Shown here one piece after another: positions 62,043 to 64,000 of a DNA stretch of 64,000 nt. This DNA comes from CAZMZW01 sp963802275 (GTDB lineage Bacteria > Chloroflexota > Anaerolineae > Anaerolineales > Anaerolineaceae). Position 1 is the stretch's first letter. The number at the start of each line of letters is the position of its first letter. The position numbers and the translations under genes are program-made. Location of the stretch: NCBI GenBank assembly GCA_963802275.1, contig CAWDIB010000001.1, forward strand, positions 124,001 through 188,000. The letters run 5' to 3'. The notes beneath the pieces were generated by a model. It searched no databases, was not told where the DNA came from, and saw nothing but the letters and a program-made list of their open reading frames with translations.

Positions 62043-63425
62043 ATGACTACTTATGATCTGGCTGTGAACAATGGCCTGGTGGTGAATGCCACCCACAAGG
62101 AACTGGCCAACATCGGCGTGCAGGACGGCAAGATCGTCACCATCAGCAAGGAACCGCTGACCGGCAAGGAGACGATCGATGCCAAGGGCAAGTGGGTCAT
62201 CCCGGGCGTGGTGGACACGCACATCCATTTTGCGCTCAAGCAGGGGCAGGGCGACAGCGCGGTGATGACCGAGGACGACTACACCACTGGACCGATCGCC
62301 TCGGCGGTGGGCGGGGTGACCACCTTCGTGGATTACGCCATCTGCCCGCAGAACCGCACGCTCAAGGATTTCCTGCAGGAGCGCATGGCGCTGGCGGAAA
62401 AGGGCAGCTGCATTGATTACAGCTTCCACGGCGGCATCACCAATTCCTCGCCGGCGGCGCTGAAGGAGATCAAGCCGGTGATCGACATGGGCGTGCCTTC
62501 CTTCAAATTCTTCATGACCTACCGCAAATGGGGCTTCGCGGTGGGGATGGGCTTTCTGCTGGAAGTGTTCAAGCTGCTGAAGGAATACAACGGCGTGCCG
62601 TGCATCCACTGCGAACAGGACGAGATCATCGAGTTCCTGCGCGAGATCTACAAGGATGAAAAGTCCATGCAGTATTTCGGGCTCAGCCGGCCGGATTTCT
62701 CGGAGGAGATCTCCATCGCCGAGCTGGTCATTTTGGCGCGCGAGACCGGTTCCCGGCTGCACGTGGTGCACCTGTCCACTGAAAAAGGCTTGAACGTCAT
62801 CCGCGATGCCAAACGCAAGGGCATCCGCGTGCGCACGGAAACCTGCCCGCACTACCTGTTCTACAACGACGAGGTCTTCAAGCGCGAGGACGGCTACCTG
62901 TACACGATGACCCCGCCGCTGCGCCCGAAGGGCAACAACGAGGCGCTGTGGCAGGGCTTGCTGGACGGCAGCATCCAGATCCTCACCTCCGACCACAACG
63001 CACTGGGCAAGAACATCAAGCTGGCGCACCCGCACTGGCTGGATGTACCGCCCGGATTGGGCGGCAGCGAGATGGGATTAACCTTCCTGCACAGCGAAGG
63101 TGTGGTGAGGCGCGGCATGACGCCCGAGAAGATGGTCGACCTGCTGGCGACTGCCCCGGCCATGGAATTCGGCGTGGTTGGCAAGGGCAAGCTGGAAGTG
63201 GGCTACGATGCCGACATGGTGGTCTTCAACCCCAACGAGGAACGCACGGTGAGCTTCAAGGACCTGGCCACCCCGGGCGGATTCACCATCTACGAGGGCG
63301 TGAAGATGAAGGGCTGGCCGGAGATGACCATCTCGCGCGGCGAGGTGATCGTCAAGGGGCGCAAGTTCATCGGCAAGACCGGGCGCGGCAGGTTCATCAA
63401 GCGCAGCATTGACCCAACCCAGTAA
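62043..63425 (+). CDS. Dihydropyrimidinase / D-hydantoinase family amidohydrolase
   Basis: The 460-residue enzyme opens cyclic ureides. Ligands: VDTHIHF (H-x-H), GVPSFKFFMTYR with the Lys that becomes carboxylated, CIHCEQDEI (His), HVVHLST (His) and LTSDHNALG (catalytic Asp). This order is that of hydantoinase/dihydropyrimidinase/allantoinase. The exact substrate, dihydrouracil, hydantoin or allantoin, cannot be separated by motif. PreA-like dehydrogenase in the same island favours dihydropyrimidine. ATG at 62043 has AAGGATC upstream; the longer reading starting at 61947 is not family-like. Confidence 0.93.
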   Translation: MTTYDLAVNNGLVVNATHKELANIGVQDGKIVTISKEPLTGKETIDAKGKWVIPGVVDTHIHFALKQGQGDSAVMTEDDYTTGPIASAVGGVTTFVDYAICPQNRTLKDFLQERMALAEKGSCIDYSFHGGITNSSPAALKEIKPVIDMGVPSFKFFMTYRKWGFAVGMGFLLEVFKLLKEYNGVPCIHCEQDEIIEFLREIYKDEKSMQYFGLSRPDFSEEISIAELVILARETGSRLHVVHLSTEKGLNVIRDAKRKGIRVRTETCPHYLFYNDEVFKREDGYLYTMTPPLRPKGNNEALWQGLLDGSIQILTSDHNALGKNIKLAHPHWLDVPPGLGGSEMGLTFLHSEGVVRRGMTPEKMVDLLATAPAMEFGVVGKGKLEVGYDADMVVFNPNEERTVSFKDLATPGGFTIYEGVKMKGWPEMTISRGEVIVKGRKFIGKTGRGRFIKRSIDPTQ

Positions 63426-63429
63426 AGCC

Positions 63430-64000
63430 ATGAAACTGGTCACCTTTCAAATAACCAACCATAAACCCCGCATCGGGGTGATGACGGGCGACAGGGTGGT
63501 GGACCTCAACCAGGCCTACCGCCAGCTGCGTGCCCGGGATTTCAGCGCGGATTTTGCCGCCAAGATGGCGGATGTCTTCTTTCCGGGCAGCATGATCGAT
63601 TTCTTCCGCACCGGCGAGCGCGGGCTGCAGGCGGCGGGCGAGGTGCTGTTCGCCATCGAAAAGGACGCACAGCGCTTTGCAGCCGCCAAACAGAAGTCGC
63701 TGTTCAAAGCGGAGGATGTGAAGCTGCTGGCGCCCGTGCCGCGGCCGAACACCATCCGCGACTTTTCCACCTTCGAGGAGAACCAAAAGCGGGTGACGAT
63801 GAAGAAGAGCGGCGGGAAGATACCGGAGGTGTGGTACCAGATCCCGGTGTACTGGAAGGCCAACCCGGACAACACCATCGGTCCGGAAGAGGACGTGTGG
63901 ATGCCGCGCTATTCCAATCAACTGGACTTCGAGCTGGAGTTCGGCATTTATATCGGCAAACAGGGCAAGGATATCCCGGTGGAAAAGGCGGGCGAGTACA
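63430..64000 (+). CDS. Fumarylacetoacetate hydrolase family protein, N-terminal part
   Basis: The gene runs off the right edge, leaving 190 residues. VKLLAPVPRPNTIRDFSTFE, then IPVYWKANPDNTIGPEED and DFELEFGIYIGKQGKDI, match the FAH fold, in which the E-x-E of LEFG-like segments binds the metal. The family includes hydrolases, decarboxylases and ureidoglycolate-type lyases, so it could act late in the same pathway. It lies 4 bases after the hydantoinase stop. Confidence 0.85.
   Translation, partial: MKLVTFQITNHKPRIGVMTGDRVVDLNQAYRQLRARDFSADFAAKMADVFFPGSMIDFFRTGERGLQAAGEVLFAIEKDAQRFAAAKQKSLFKAEDVKLLAPVPRPNTIRDFSTFEENQKRVTMKKSGGKIPEVWYQIPVYWKANPDNTIGPEEDVWMPRYSNQLDFELEFGIYIGKQGKDIPVEKAGEY

Noticed and set aside
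61854..63035. Long reverse frame of 393 codons over the hydantoinase gene
   Set aside because: It is His/Gln/Arg/Val-rich shadow sequence of a GC-rich gene, without any motif, while the forward frame has all metal ligands of the family.

Overview
The window looks like a chromosomal piece of a member of the Chloroflexota, probably class Anaerolineae. This is inferred from gene content and style: many short lipoproteins with Pro/Thr-rich linkers after the lipobox, a Cys-rich lipoprotein with a sulfatase-modifying-factor domain, archease next to RtcB, selB next to rplU-rpmA-rpmE, parAB, and several anaerobic-type iron-sulfur enzymes. No 16S rRNA gene is present, so the assignment is not proved.

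Layout. 1-9.8 kb is a forward housekeeping block: the end of a NuoN/Mrp-like membrane protein, a coiled-coil protein, selB, rplU, rpmA, an L31 protein fused to an RNA polymerase alpha-CTD-like domain, tdk, hpt, a CCA-adding-enzyme-like nucleotidyltransferase, a frameshifted alpha/beta hydrolase and a DUF362/ferredoxin protein. 9.8-24.7 kb holds a very large Cys-rich lipoprotein, archease-rtcB, a PHP phosphoesterase, secG, an oligopeptide-type solute-binding protein, a PduO-type cobalamin adenosyltransferase, then a reverse-strand gene string (pfkB-like, parA, parB, amidohydrolase, a double-HTH regulator, a GNAT enzyme), and radC. 24.9-36.8 kb is accessory: a CAU tRNA followed by tandem tRNA-like degenerate repeats, an AT-rich segment, small lipoproteins (three related to M23 peptidases), a cold-shock gene and several interrupted genes.

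34.6-64 kb is a large catabolic island. On the reverse strand are a class V aminotransferase, an SDR, a PreA-like dihydropyrimidine dehydrogenase and a GntR/FCD regulator. Going forward there are an enolase-like protein lacking two conserved histidines, a glycerate 2-kinase, a YgeW-type carbamoyltransferase, a BMP-type nucleoside ABC importer, three PfkB-family kinases (one reverse), two double-SIS proteins, a BtpA/SgcQ protein, a zinc alcohol dehydrogenase, FdrA, a ferredoxin-like protein, an unrecognised 221-residue protein, a DUF1116 protein, an M42 peptidase, a dihydropyrimidinase/hydantoinase and the start of a fumarylacetoacetate-hydrolase-family gene. My reading is that the island imports a nucleoside- or ureide-like compound, processes a sugar part with kinases and SIS enzymes, and opens the ring of the base to carbamoyl compounds whose carbamoyl group could be recovered as carbamoyl phosphate. 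That pathway is inference; the families are well supported.

Quality note. At least nine otherwise conserved genes are interrupted by frameshifts, and every one I could resolve base by base is explained by a single extra base, often in a short homopolymer. Sequencing or assembly insertion error is the simplest explanation, so 'pseudogene' here means 'interrupted in this sequence'.
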